Shown in pieces: positions 1-11,709 of a DNA stretch of 64,000 bases. The stretch is from contig QPFY01000017.1 of the NCBI GenBank assembly GCA_003665825.1, forward strand, positions 310,001 through 374,000. Reading direction: 5' to 3'. The stretch comes from Microbotryum silenes-acaulis (lineage: Eukaryota > Basidiomycota > Microbotryomycetes > Microbotryales > Microbotryaceae). The stretch's first letter is position 1; the number at the start of each line of letters is the position of its first letter. The notes under the pieces were generated by a model. It worked only from the letters and a program-made list of their open reading frames with translations, was not told the origin of the DNA and did no database searches. Position numbers and translations under genes: made by a program.

Positions 1-140
1 CGATGGCCCCGAGTCGCAATGACACCAGCTCGGCGCCGCCACCTTCGTTGAATCGCTCGCAGACGACGAGTGACCTCCGAGGCAGCGCAGCGAGCGGAGC
101 TGGGCGCAAGAAGCCGAACCGGTACATCCCCGTGACGTGA
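1..140 (+). CDS. 3' end of an unidentified protein gene (partial)
   Basis: An open frame runs from base 3 to a TGA at 138-140. It encodes 45 residues of a Ser/Pro/Arg-rich tail ending in KKPNRYIPVT. The rest of the gene lies before the window, so no function can be given. The tail looks disordered and basic. The next coding region (398 onward) is on the other strand and converges on it, with about 257 bases of shared 3' flank and no recognisable element there. An alternative is that the frame is a chance opening; its codon usage resembles the neighbouring real genes. Confidence 0.4.
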   Translation, partial: MAPSRNDTSSAPPPSLNRSQTTSDLRGSAASGAGRKKPNRYIPVT

Positions 141-397
141 AAGAAACGCCTTCTATGTTGGTAGAGTAGTGCTACTCGCTGTGTGTGTTTTGTCAATATC
201 GAAAGATTTTTTCTCCTTCCCTTATCTGCCTGTCTACGCTCCCTTCTTTTTTAACGATTGTCACTTATTGCTCTGGAAATGAAACATGAATTGGTTTTGG
301 CCTCTCACCTGCGCGTCGCACACTCTCTTATCGGTGATTCGATATTCTTACAGCAGCTGTTACTTCACGAGAGCGTTTACCAGATCGTGATAAGACG

Positions 398-2870
398 CTA
401 CACCTTGAACCCATCAAGATCGAACCCACAAACCGATAGCGGCTCGACTTTGCGCCCCTGGCTGACAAACTTGATCTTGGCGATCTTGACGACCGGAAGG
501 AGCTCGTCCGCCTCTCCCTCTTCCATCAAATCAACGTCCTTCTGCTCCAATTCCTCATCCCGAGGATGCTGTCGTTCCAACTCGCCCTTGATCTCAATGA
601 TCCCGACCCTCAATTGACGAACCTTGATCGAGCCGACGAAGCGACGCGGTTCCCACCCTCCTACTTCATGAGGGATCGCGTGTTCGCGAGTGGTGAATAC
701 CTGCCACGATTCGGCTGTTTGATCGGGCGTTTCCCATGAGACGAGATTTAGGAGTGTGGTCGATCCGACGATGGTGAAGTGCGTGACGGCGCGGGGTCGG
801 ATGAAGCTCAGGCCGAAATAATCGTCGGCGTCGGGGGCTATGAGCGGAGAGATACAGTCAGATCGTGGAACGAAAGTGTTCAAAAGTTGTTGACATTGGA
901 TGAAACGAACCTTTCAAAGTAGACCAGCACGTTTGATCATGAGGCTTGCCATCGACAGCAAGATGCCAACTCCCGTTCCTCGTCCACCACTCGTCCGTCG
1001 GCCAATTCGGCATCGCATTGACCCGCGCCTCATGCTCATGCATGTGATCGATCGCATAAGGATCGAACTTGGGGTCCACCTCCGAGCTCGTTGAACTGGG
1101 TAGTCGATGTCGACTCTTCACTTCTCGGTGACGCGGCTTGCGGGAGAAGAGGTTGGCCCAGAAGGAGGGCTTGGTGGGAAGGGGGTAGATGAGGGTTGAA
1201 GGATGGGGGAAGGGTGTGAGAGAGGTCATGAACAGACATTTATCGTTCGCGCAGGCCGCGCGAAGTTGTGATTCTGGCGGGGAGGCGATCGTTGGGAAGG
1301 GGTCGGGGACGAGGTAGGAGTCTTGGACGGTGAGGATGTCGTTTAGTTTTCGGACGGCATCGAGCTGGGGGAAGGAGGGGATCGAAGCTCCAAGATCAAT
1401 GTACGCTGGACTTTATGCTCTGTCATAACTACTCACCACGTTCTCATATACGATTGCCCATTGGTCCACCCCTGTTGACCATCCTACGTCGCCACCTTCG
1501 ACGTCGATGGGTACCAGATCGTTCGGCATCTGTCCAAAGTTTTAGGGATGGCTCGTAAGCGACTCGCCGCAGCGCAGGAACCATCTTACGGACCTGCTCG
1601 GGATAAGTATTGGTCCATAAGGAGAAGAACATGTCGCTGACGAGGGTTTGGTCCCTGGTCAACATGACGGGCGCCGCCGATTGCTGGTTGAGGAATCGAA
1701 CAGAGAGAGCTTTGGGTGCGAATGAACCGCATCCGATCCAAGTGAAACCCGTGTGTAGGTTGATGTCTGAGGGTATGACAGTATGACAGTATGTTTTGGT
1801 TAGGATGATGAAGGGAGATGACCAAGGATTCGGGCGAGGTGACTCGCCTGGGTTAGCGAACCTCCACCGACGGTGCTCGAGGTGAATGACGGGCATGGTG
1901 TTGCTGACGATCCTCGGGACCGCGACGCTACTCGTCGACGCCGATGCTGATCCAGAGATGATACCAGACCTGGTATCAATGTATTTGGTGTAGAGAGAAT
2001 CGAGGTAGATGTTGAGCCAGTCATCGTCGTTAAAGTAGCAGTGCTCGGTCGTGGCCATGGAACAGGCAAAATGTTTGCCTGCATCGTGGACGTTGGAGGG
2101 CGAATTGAATATCCTCAAACGAGGTTGTGGAAGGTCGCTTGATGGTTGGGGAGATATGAAAAAGTCCTGCATGCATGTTGCCAACGTCGCAGCTAAAGTC
2201 AGGACCCCGTCTCTCGGGCAAGGGTTTTCGCTCTCGTCGAGGGATCAGCAGTACTGACCGAAGCTTTGAGGGATACACCAGGATGGTTGTTCCAGACGAT
2301 AATCTCGCGTATGAAAGGATACCTTGACAGCTGCTTGAGCACCAACTGCAGCCCCCTTCTGCGCTTCCAGTGCAACACGACGGCCGTGACAGCGACGAGG
2401 CGATTGCTCGGGTGTTGAAGCGCCATCTCCGTCAGCCGGCGGGGTGGGTAAGCCGATTTCCTCGTGTCGATGAGGTGGACCAAGCGAGCCAAGTTATCCC
2501 TCTGTATCGACGAGACGGGCGGGGAGTCATCGTAGACCGGCACCTCATGGCCATCGTCGGGGTCGCGCGATGAAGTGGAGCGCGCTTTGGCCAGTCGCGA
2601 CAGAGACGCGGGCGCCGACGCGAGCGACATGTGGCGAGCCACAGCAAGTAGTCGAAGGGCCAAGACGCAGTAGAGCAGGACCAAGGCCAGTCCAAGCCTG
2701 CGTCGGGTCGGATTCGGGTGCGTGAGCGCATTGAGGATCGAGTCGACGATCAGCAGCGGCACCGCCGTCGGCAGCGAGAGAAGAATGTCCTGTGCAGTCG
2801 CAATGTGCGGATCAGTCAATGGTGCACGTGGCTATAGACTAACCGCGGTGTTACTCACCTGGGTGGCCAT
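398..2870 (-). CDS. Glycosyltransferase-like membrane protein (GT-A fold, exostosin/GT64-like), 673 aa
   Basis: Exons on the minus strand: 2859-2870, 2259-2789, 1848-2166, 1594-1766, 1437-1529, 911-1364, 398-837. The 12-nt first exon (MATQ) joins in frame through a GTGAGT donor; starting at 2819 without it is the alternative. Residues about 10-55 contain a hydrophobic, probably membrane-anchoring stretch. A segment starting VTAVVLHWKRRRGLQ and a later CYFNDDDWL with an acidic DxD-like cluster resemble nucleotide-sugar transferases that place sugars on proteins or glycans in the secretory pathway. Further on, INLHTGFTWIGCGSF and NDLVPIDVEGGDVGWS look like conserved family blocks. The C-terminal 150 residues are a separate beta-rich domain of unknown role. 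Intron 1767-1847 uses a GC donor and has 3n length. The substrate is unknown; the family assignment is inferred from motifs only. Confidence 0.72.
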
Positions 2871-3224
2871 GAAGGTCCGTCCGAGCTCCTTTGTACACTC
2901 GGCGCGGCGAGCGACGTACCGCAGAGGTGAAGCCGGCGCGTGTCCGGTCGACGAAGTGCCGTCTCCGCCTGTCTCGGGCTCTCAGCTCGGAGTAATTGCA
3001 AGCCATCAGAGAAAAAGTGTGAGAAAGCTGGTTGCGATTGGGAACTAAATACTCGATACTTGATAGCCTGCTCTCTTACTTGCCAAAATCGGCGGCCGAT
3101 CGATTCCCAATTTTGGACCGCTCGATTGATTGATCAGGGGAGATCAGGGGTCGCACCCGCCCGACTTGGCGCCTCTTGAACTGCCTGCGCTCCTTCCTCG
3201 TTCCCGCCTCCTCACCCCGCACGC

Positions 3225-3265
<41 letters not shown>

Positions 3266-3270
3266 CCACC
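2871..3270. promoter_or_regulatory. Divergent promoter region, glycosyltransferase / LCB1
   Basis: The 400 bases between the two divergent starts must carry both promoters. No TATA box or known operator stands out. The 3' part is pyrimidine-rich and ends in the hexamer repeat listed separately. The LCB1 start context (GCCACCATG) is a strong Kozak-type context. Confidence 0.4.
3225..3266 (+). repeat. GAGCAC hexanucleotide microsatellite in the LCB1 leader
   Basis: About seven perfect tandem copies of GAGCAC end four bases before the LCB1 ATG at 3271, so the array lies in the 5' untranslated leader. It is open in several frames on both strands, which creates spurious Arg-Cys and Glu-His repeat ORFs. 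Confidence 0.9.
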
Positions 3271-5360
3271 ATGTCCGCACCGACCTCTGCGCTTTCGAAT
3301 ACCGGCACAACGAGCGTGGCATCGACCCTGCCCGAGCTGATCGTGCTGTTCAACTCGACCTGGGCGACGCTCGGCGCGTGGACGTCGAGCATCCCCGGCA
3401 GCCAGGTCGCGTGGAGGTACATCAAGGCGTCGCACCAGGACGATCCGTTCCGCACCGTGCTCGAGTTGCTGCTCGTCTTCTTCATCGTGCGCACCTATGC
3501 CCAGTCCAGGACAAAGGGCGAGCAGTCGGGCAAGAACTTTGTCAAGCTCACAGAGAAGGTCAGTGCCTCGTTTCGCGAACAAACACGCCGCGCGGCGACG
3601 GCATCGGCATCGGCATCGACATCGGCATCGGCACCGGCCAGCACCAGATCCCGGGCGAGGCGTCTCGCATACAGGCACACCCGCTCGGAGCTGACATGAG
3701 GTACTTGATGTCAACTTAGGAAATTGATGAACTCGTGCACGAGTGGCAGCCCGAGGCGTTGCTGCCCCCCGCGCCGAGGACGACCCAATACCCGCCCGTC
3801 ATCATCGGCGCGACCGGTCCTCGGCCTCGCGTCGTGTTCCCGACGCCCGGGCAGGACCCCCACGACCCCTTGCAGCCGTACGATGTCACCACCGGTGCCA
3901 ACCAGGGCAAGGTCGTGCTAAACCTAGCCAGCTCCAACTTTGCTGGACTGGCGGGCAACGAGAGGATCAAGGACAAGGCCGTAGCGTGTCTTAAGCGCTA
4001 CGGTGTGGGCAGTTGTGGACCGCCAGGCTTCTACGGAACGTTCGGTCAGTGCAGTGACGTGATGAGCAGTCAATAAAATTAGGTGGCTTATTTCCGGACC
4101 ACGCGCAGATGTGCACATGGAACTCGAACGCGACATCGCCGCCTTCCTCTCGGTCCCATCCGTGATCATGTATTCGCACTCGTTCTCGACCATCTCGTCC
4201 GTGATCCCGTCCTTCTCAAAACGAGGCGACATCATCGTCGCCGACCGTGGCGTCAACTTTGCGATTCAAAAGGGGATCCAGATCTCGCGATCCAACATCC
4301 GCTGGTACGACCACGGCGACTACGAGGCGCTCGAACGGATATTGGAGCAGATCCACAAGGAGGACAAAAAGTACAAGCGCAAGGTCACCAACGGTCGAAG
4401 GTTCATCATCACCGAGGGTATCTTCGAGAATGATGGGTCGATGGTCGACTTGCCCAAAGTTGTAAGTCGGACCTTCGGCGCGAAGTTGTCTGCATCGTTG
4501 ATGCTCATTAGGACCCTCGGTTCCCTCACAGATGGAGTTCAAACTCAAGTACAAATACCGCTTGATCCTCGACGAGTCGTGGTCGTTTGGTGTCGTCGGC
4601 AAGACTGGACGCGGCGTGACCGAGGTGTTTGACATTCCCGTGAGTGCGCAACGGCATCAGCATCGTTTCCCCCCTACGGAGCGCTGATGAGGACGCGCTC
4701 GCCGCAGACCGCCGAAGTGGACATGTTGGTCGGCTCGATGGCGAACGGCTTGAGCTCGACAGGTGGCTTCTGTGCGGGCAACAAAGAAGTTGTTGCTCAT
4801 CAGGTAAGTCAAGTTCATTTGAGCGCAGTGCCGGACCGGACCGCAAGCTGATGAACTCCAATTTGAACTCGCAGAGGATCAACTCGCCCGGCTTTGTGTT
4901 TTCCGCCGCCCTTCCTCCGCTTCTCGCCGTTTCAGCGTCCGAAGCCATCTCGATGCTCTCCATCCCGGCCAACATGACCTCGCCCGCGCATCCGCTGGCG
5001 CCGCTACCGGATAACGTCGCGGCGTTGCGCAAGATTTTGGCTTCGGTCAAACCGATCGATATCCCTTCGGCCGAGATGTCACCCTTGATCCACATCTGCA
5101 TCCGCGATGACGACAAGCTGTACCCGGAACCCTTGACGCGGGAAGAACAGGAGAAGCTGTTGCAGGACGTCGTCGAGCAGTGCGCGGAGAATGGGGTGTT
5201 GGTCACGAGGTCCAAGAGGAACTGGGCACAGGAAATGATGGAGCATCGACCGAGTTTGAGGATCTGCGTCACGGCAGCGTTGACAAAGAAGGAGATTGAG
5301 AAGGCGGGGAATGTGCTCAAAGCGGCTTTGAACAAGGTCTTGGCCGGGAAGAAGAAGTAG
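3271..5360 (+). CDS. LCB1: Serine palmitoyltransferase subunit 1 (LCB1), 551 aa
   Basis: Exons: 3271-3558, 3720-4044, 4109-4461, 4532-4639, 4708-4803, 4875-5360; all junctions keep frame. This is the non-catalytic subunit of the ER enzyme that condenses serine with palmitoyl-CoA, the first step of sphingolipid synthesis; it works with LCB2. A membrane segment lies at about residues 62-77, followed by an alpha-oxoamine-synthase (PLP type I) fold containing [30 protein letters not shown] and [18 protein letters not shown]. Where LCB2 carries the PLP-binding lysine this protein has [15 protein letters not shown], with no lysine, which marks it as LCB1. The length matches the family. The first intron (161 nt) is longer than the others. 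The gene is followed on the same strand by seryl-tRNA synthetase after 336 bases. Confidence 0.96.
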
Positions 5361-5696
5361 AGCGGCCGCTTAGAGGTCGTGGTTGGATGTCGCATCAGCT
5401 TGATCGCATATGGGATGCTCGTGTTATACAATATTAATTATACATCTGCGATGTTGCCTTGTTCCTGCTTTTGTGTTGACGAGTTGGGACCGTAGTTGAA
5501 GATCCCTTGAGTTGACTCAAAACTGCCCCGTCGTGGCCGGTGCAAGACGGTCCGAGCGGCTCGTGACCGCGTGACCTCTCGTGACTGCTCCCAGAACCTC
5601 CACGCGCTGCTCGCGAACGCGACGACTCGGTCTGCTTCCTCCCGTCCCCCGTGTCTTCCGCATCCTACCTCAACTCCTCCCGAACTCGAACAAGCC
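5361..5696. other. Intergenic, LCB1 - SES1
   Basis: 336 bases between two plus-strand genes. The first 100 bases are AT-rich 3' flank of LCB1 (a TATACAATATTAATTATACA stretch near 5425, possibly involved in 3'-end formation). The rest is the leader and promoter of the synthetase gene. No other element was seen. Confidence 0.5.
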
Positions 5697-7828
5697 ATGG
5701 GAATCGATTTGCATCTGCTCCAAGCCGAAAAGGGCGGCGACCTCGAGGCGGTGCTCGCGTCGGAAAAGAAACGTTTCGCAAAGGTCGACTATGTCAACCC
5801 AACCTTGACGCTTTACAAGGAGTGGGTCAAACGTGAGTGGGTCTGATGGGCTCACAGGATAGTATTGGTACTGATGGTTTTTCAATCATATCTCTACACC
5901 CGTCGACCGTGGACAACCTGATGCGGTGAACCCACTCTGGATCCGGGACCCTTGACTCGGTTGCTTCGCGATGCGCCTGCTTGAATATGGATCGAATCAC
6001 ACGCCCAATAGTGTCGTTCGACAAGGCCAATCTGCAGAAGAGGATCAACTCGATTCAAAAGGAGATTGGTCTCAAGATGAAGGTGAGCAGCTGCGACGCG
6101 AGCTGATGGGTGCTGGGGTCATCCGTTCGTTGCAAAACCGTCGTGCTGACGCTTCCCCTGTGTTGTCCTTCATTCTATGGCATCTTTTTGACGACTAGGC
6201 CAAGGAGGACGCTACACAACTCAAGGCCGACAAGACCGCGGTCGAGAAGGAGGTCGCCGAGATGATTGTCAAGGTCAACGACGCCGAGGTCGAGATGAGG
6301 CGTTCGGCTCACAAGATTGGCAACATCGTTCACTCGAGTGTACCCGTCTCGGAGACCGAGGTTAGCTTGAATTCCTGAGCTGGCTGAACTCTAGTCTCTG
6401 GTCTGGGCTGACCCCTTCGTCTTGGCATCCGCATCCGAACAGGACGACAATCGAGTCGAAAGGACTTTTCACCCGGACGGCATGACCCCTAACAACGAGA
6501 TGACCAAGCCACTCAAGGGCGTCGGTCGACACATGTCTGAAAATATCCTCTCCCACCACGAGGTCATGTACCGACTCAACATCTTCGAGATGGAACGAGG
6601 TCAGTCAGCCCAGACTTGTCAGGAAGCGAGCCGCCGATTGACTGAATCTTCGAACCGGTCTTCTTTCGTTACAGGTGCCAAGGTTGCTGGCCACCGAGGA
6701 TACTACTTGACGGGTGACGGTGTTGACTTGAATCAGGCCATGATCAGCTACGGTCTTTCGTTCCTCGCCGGCAAGGGCTACAAGAAGATCCAACCCCCGT
6801 TCTTCATGAACCGCGCGACGATGGCCAAGACCGCCCAGCTCGAGGAGTTCGATGAGGCCTTGTACAAGATCGAAGGCAAGGGGGTCGATCTCGAAGATAC
6901 GGAGAAATACCTTATCGCGACCAGTGAACAACCAATTTCGGCGTTGCACATGGACGAATGGTTCGAAAAGCCTAGCGAGCAGTTGCCGATCCGGTACGCC
7001 GGTTATTCGACCTGCTTCAGGAAGGAAGCTGGATCGAGTGGGCGTGATGTTTTGGGTATCTTCCGCGTGCATCAATTCGAAAAGGTCGAGCAGGTAGGTC
7101 AAGCCCACGTCCTTGCCTAGACGAGCCTTCGGGTAACTGACCAGAGCACATTCGCACAGTTCTGCATCACCGACCCTGAGTCGTCGTGGGAGATGTTCGA
7201 TGCCATGATCGCCAACTCAGAAGCCTTCTACCAATCGCTTGGCTTGCCCTACCAACTCATCTCGATCGTATCAGGCGCGCTCAACAATGCCGCGGCCAAG
7301 AAGTACGATCTCGAGGCATGGTTCCCTCACCAGGGCGAGTACAAGGAACTCGTCTCGGTTTCAAACTGCACCGATTACCGTAAATCGAGCTTCGAACGAC
7401 TACGATTCAGCATGAGGTCTAAGCTGATCCACTCGATCACTTCGTGAATGCAGAATCGCGAACACTTGAGGTCCGATGCGGTATCAAAAAACAAGGCGAG
7501 AACAAGAAGGTCTACGTCCACATGCTCAACGGCACATTGTGCGCGACCGAGCGAGCGCTGTGCTGCATCGTCGAAAACTACCAGACGCCCGAGGTTAGTC
7601 ATTCTCCGTAAGGGTCTCGCTTCAGGCTAGCTCTGACATAGCTCTTCGCCATATTAGGGGTTGATGATCCCCGAGCCTTTGAGGCCATACATGGGTGGTC
7701 GGGATTTCATTCCTTATGGTGAGTTAGTAGTGGCGTGGGACCGCTACTTTCAGTTCAGATGCTGACCCGGTTGCGCGCCTACCACAGTTCGAGAGTTGCC
7801 CAAGCCGACGAAGCCGACTAAGAAGTAA
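5697..7828 (+). CDS. SES1: Seryl-tRNA synthetase, cytosolic, 468 aa
   Basis: Exons: 5697-5832, 6012-6082, 6199-6360, 6443-6599, 6675-7093, 7160-7379, 7454-7593,7658-7718, 7788-7828, all in phase. The enzyme charges tRNA-Ser with serine. The N-terminal part ([15 protein letters not shown] onward) is the tRNA-binding helical hairpin, with a heptad-like segment around residues 45-110. The class II core follows, with [14 protein letters not shown], motif 2 at [20 protein letters not shown] and motif 3 at [20 protein letters not shown]. The protein ends in a short lysine/proline tail (KPTKPTKK), as in cytosolic fungal enzymes, and no mitochondrial leader is seen. The length is close to the 462 aa of the yeast enzyme. 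The first intron (179 nt) is the longest; its acceptor is the least certain junction. Confidence 0.96.
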
Positions 7829-8258
7829 TGGCGTGATTCTTCGTTTTGACTAGATGTCCCGTCGGCAGAAGTGGCTTGATTCCTAAAGTGCTTGCAACAG
7901 TTTTTTCACGAACGTGGGCTCAGTGTGCGGGCCAAGAGTAAATCAGGATCGTCTTGGCGGGGCCTCCTCGGGAGCTCCTCGGGCCTCGGGAGCAGGAGCG
8001 CTCGGAGCCACGGCGTCACCGACTCGACGATTTCCGCGCCACTATGCTCGACCGCTATCTCCTGTCTGAAGTGCCGAAGCCCGAGTGAGCACTGAGCGCT
8101 CAGCACCGCATTTAGGGTGACAGCTCGGAGAGGGGCGTGGGGCGACGGACTTCGTTTCCCTTTGCGGTGCCATCTGCTGCGCTCACATACTCTGTCTTGG
8201 ATCTTCCTTTCATCGTCGTTCTCGGCATTCTTATCGGTTACTACACTTCGTGGCTACC
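7829..8258. other. Intergenic, SES1 - secreted paralog 1
   Basis: 430 bases with no convincing ORF. The segment at about 7950-8010 repeats GGGCCTC/CTCGGGAGC words and is GC-rich. It presumably contains the SES1 terminator and the promoter of the first secreted paralog. Confidence 0.4.
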
Positions 8259-9838
8259 ATGCCATGTCAAAGTGCGACACTCTTGGTATTGCTGGTCCTC
8301 GGCCCGGTCCTCGTCCAGGTCGCTTCCACACCGACCCCAAGGCTGAGGCCCCCAATTGACCTAACCTACCTCGATACCTCCGTGACCAAGGACCTGACTG
8401 AAGACTGCATGGTAGCAGCGGTGATGTTGTTGAAATCCCAACTCGTGAGTACCACCGCCACCCTCGAACGATGAGACATGCCCCGACCCTCATCGCAAAC
8501 ACCTGGCAAACTCAGCTGACACGTACCGCCGCTCCACTCGCTCGCGCGGCCCTCACCCAAGACACGATGCGTCGACGTGCAGGGCTTCATGACCGAGCTC
8601 ACCGCCGACAGGACAACTACCACCACCTCACGTGAGTCCCGCCTCGTTCTTCGCCCGCAACTTGTCCGATGTCATGCACTCGTGTCTCAGGCACATGTGA
8701 ATCGTACTCCCGCGGTTCCTCGGTCCCGGACTTGTGCCTCAAATCGCGGTCGAGGTGAAATCCCGATACGTCGGCGTGAAGGAGCTCGTATCCTTAATTG
8801 CAAATCCCAGCTAGTCTTGCTCGAACGTACACACCCCGCCGCACCGATATCCGTCTCCTGTCGGGCGGTAAGGGCGGTAAAGGCGGTAAAGGCGGGTACC
8901 ACCCGGAACCAGCGGTCTCTGGTCGAACGGAGGTCTTGTACCTGATGCTAAACGCATTGGCCCGTGGATCTGATTCGCAGTACAACATTGGACCGAATCG
9001 TTCTGCAGCCGGACATGCGACCAAGCCGCCCTGAGCAGTACGAACCACACCATGATGTTGGGGTGCTCGACCGACATTACCATGGATATTTCGCCACTTC
9101 CCGTACGTTCGATCTCTGAATAACTCAATCAGTGATGTTGTCGTCGATGCTGATGTGCGGGCCGATTCGTACACAGGGGGTCATTTTGAGTAAGCTCGCC
9201 TGATGAAAAGTCCTCGCTTCTGCTTGTCAGCTTGGTTCACACCGAAAGACTGATACTTCGCTCGATCCTGCTGTTTCGTTTCAATTAAATCAGTGGTTTT
9301 GAAGAACTACGCAATGATGAGAACCATTGCCTGCGCAGAGACCTTCGACGAGCATGCGAATTGTATCGTCACGTTGGTCCGAAACCTTCAGCAGGCGAAC
9401 AACGCCGTGTACAGTTTCCATGACATGCTCAACCTTGGGAAGCACCTCGATCAATTTCAAAAACTTCCTACCGCCCAGCTCTGCAGTGATTGCAACAAGG
9501 TGCTTTTCACCACCACCGAGCAAAACATCGCGGACGCCACGATGCGGCAGAACCTGTCCAAGCTCGCTCAGTCGAGATGCGGTCAAAGCTTCATCAATGG
9601 CGCATTACCATCGTCAGTGACGTTCGTTCAGGGAATTCCGGACCCTCCTAGTCCCGGAGACTATGGCTCAACGGGTTGGAACGCAACTCCAACATCTGGT
9701 CGAGATCCGACGGTTGGCTCAGTGCGAGGAGGGACACACACTTCGGACGGCCACCCCGTCGTCACGGTCCGGGTGCAGCTGGCGACTTTCGCAGTCGTTG
9801 CTGTAGCGGGGCTCTTAGGGGGGATCCTCGTCTTCTGA
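8259..9838 (+). CDS. Secreted ten-cysteine protein, tandem paralog 1, 311 aa
   Basis: Exons: 8259-8444, 8562-8631, 8981-9102, 9177-9189 (13-nt microexon), 9294-9838. The second-exon acceptor was set at 8561 rather than 8582 because this restores a C-x-D-x-x-G-F block shared by the paralogs. The N-terminus is a signal peptide (MPCQSATLLVLLVLGPVLV). Ten cysteines follow the array's shared pattern: single C, single C, C-x3-C (SFCSRTC), four singles' worth of spacing to C-x2-C in LCSDCNKVLFTT, then a last C. A Ser/Thr/Pro/Gly-rich stretch and a hydrophobic end (FAVVAVAGLLGGILVF) suggest a GPI-anchor signal. Function is unknown; a surface or cell-wall role is inferred from topology. The microexon is needed to keep the frame between exons 3 and 5. 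Confidence 0.75.
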
Positions 9839-10242
9839 AGGTGAAGGGTAGATATTCCTGCTTATTATTAGTAACATAGTGAATATCTACCGTGTAGTGA
9901 GGAGAAATTGCTGCCCATTTTGCTTCCTAGCCAGAGTCGGAGAGCCGGTGGCACACCGGATTGCAAGTAAGAGCCGACCCTGCTTTGCTCCGCTTCGTCC
10001 TTGCCCGGTCATCCAGCGATGGGCCGCGGGGGATCGACACCCCCTGTTGAAGTCGATCCGGACCGGCTAGGTCGAGCTTAGCGCAAGGCTTGTCAGTCCG
10101 AGCCGCCGCTGGCGGGCTCTGGCGGGCCGAGCGGCGCAAGCTCAAAACTGGAGTCGTCAAAAGCGTCGTGCCTCTTCACCTTTTTCCACCTTCACCACAC
10201 CTCCCTACACCTTCCACCTCTACAAATCTTCGTACCTAACGA
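9839..10242. other. Intergenic, paralog 1 - paralog 2
   Basis: 404 bases between two same-strand paralogs. It is GC-rich in the middle (9950-10140), with a pyrimidine-rich leader (CCTTCACCACACCTCCCTAC) just before the next ATG. No repeat shared with the other spacers was seen. Confidence 0.4.
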
Positions 10243-11709
10243 ATGCTGCTCCTCGCGCAATTGAACTTCCTTGCGGCGGTCTCGCTCGCAGTAGGCTCTG
10301 CTCGGGCTGCCGCTGGTCCCGTCGATCCCATGACCGCTATCATGAACAATCTCAGCGAACCATGTGCCGCCTCCGCCGTTCAATTGCTCGGCTCAGACTT
10401 TGTAAGTTTTGCTGCCATCCGTATCCTCATCCTCATAGGCCCTTTTGCGAATCTGGCTACCCCTCAGCAACGCTGACGCCTGCTTGATCTTGCGGGGACA
10501 TCAGGCGGCGTGCAGTGATGCGATGGATTTCATTGCCGTCATAGGGGCCCAGTCCAACCTCGCGGGAAGCCGTCAGTCTAACATTCACTCTTCTTTCAAA
10601 ATTCTCTGGTACACGACTCAGCGGTAGAGGCACCGGCCGGCAACGTTGCGAAGATGCAAGTCGCCACGCTAGACTAGACAATCGCCTCCTTTTTCGCCTG
10701 ATCCCACGTTTCCCCTGTCCTCCCCAGCGATGCGCGGGGGACCAAAGTCACCGGACCTCGGTGTCGTTACGCGCCAGCCAAGTGTTGCGGGGTCACAGCT
10801 GACGTTGATTTTCGCTCTTCACACGTAATTTATCACAGTGACGGTCTGGTCCACCAATATCTGCAAAATCAACTGCTCAGAGCGGGCGCTGAGTGACGCG
10901 CGCGCGATCGTGACCAGTGGATGCAGCAAGGATCTTCAAGATCTCAATCCACTTCCGGTAAGTATCAGAAGGTAAAAGTAGTTATTTTCAAATTCTTGCT
11001 AAGCGTGTAACAACTCCTCTTTCCGATAGTTTCTTATCCTTGGTAAATACTGTCCTCCAGCACTTAGCGGGGGAAGTGTCTGCGCGCAGGGTCAAGCATG
11101 TGTGACTAACGTGATTCTTGACGTGGCTTGGCTGATGTCCGAACCATAGGTGCGATCACCAACTACCCCGCCCTTCGTCACGGTGGATGTTCGTACGACA
11201 AACAACACAACACCAACTGCCTCGCCAACTTTGTCACCACTTACGAGAAGTACTCAAGGCAGAGTTTGACGATCTCTTCGTTCCTCGAGCTTGGCAAGAA
11301 CGCCTCGAGCTTGAGCGTCATCCCTGCCGCAGAGCTCTGCGTCGACTGCAACAAGGTGCTCTTTACACTCGGCTACAGCCTTTTGGCGAACAGCGCTCTG
11401 GACCAGAAGGCCCTCTTAACCGAAGCTACCACGGTTTGCCCGGCCACCTTTACCGACCTCAAGAATCCCAGCACCGTGACGTTCGTAGGAGAGGCACCCG
11501 CGCCGATTTCGCAACCTTCGACGACCACGAATGTAAGCTGCACCCCTGGATCGAACGCATCAAGCGGATGCAATCCGGCGACATCGAACCCGGCCGCACC
11601 TGGTACCACGGTCGCATCTGGTACCCCCTCGGTAGGCTCGCGCTCGTCGACCGTTGACGGTTCTATCCTCACGGTGTTCGCCCTCATCGGAGGGTTCTTC
11701 ATCGGTTAG
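10243..11709 (+). CDS. Secreted ten-cysteine protein, tandem paralog 2, 305 aa
   Basis: Exons: 10243-10401, 10505-10571, 10839-10957, 11030-11042 (13-nt microexon), 11150-11709. The signal peptide is MLLLAQLNFLAAVSLAVGS. The first exon ends in LLGSDF exactly as in paralog 4. The cysteine framework is conserved, with ICKINC as the C-x3-C pair and LCVDCNKVLFTL as the C-x2-C pair; two further cysteines lie in the Ser/Thr-rich region. The end is hydrophobic (ILTVFALIGGFFIG), consistent with GPI anchoring. Exons 2, 3 and the microexon have lengths 67, 119 and 13, matching paralog 3 (67, 119) and paralog 1 (13). The role is unknown. The family resembles basidiomycete secreted proteins of unknown function; a match to any named domain could not be tested. 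Confidence 0.78.

Noticed and set aside
3144..3714. Minus- and plus-strand ORFs with Cys-Arg or Glu-His repeats across the LCB1 leader and first exon
   Set aside because: They are translations of the GAGCAC microsatellite and shadows of the LCB1 exon.
8583..8631. Shorter exon 2 for secreted paralog 1 (acceptor at 8582)
   Set aside because: It would delete the cysteine and the C-x-D-x-x-G-F block kept in the other three copies. The acceptor at 8561 restores them in phase.
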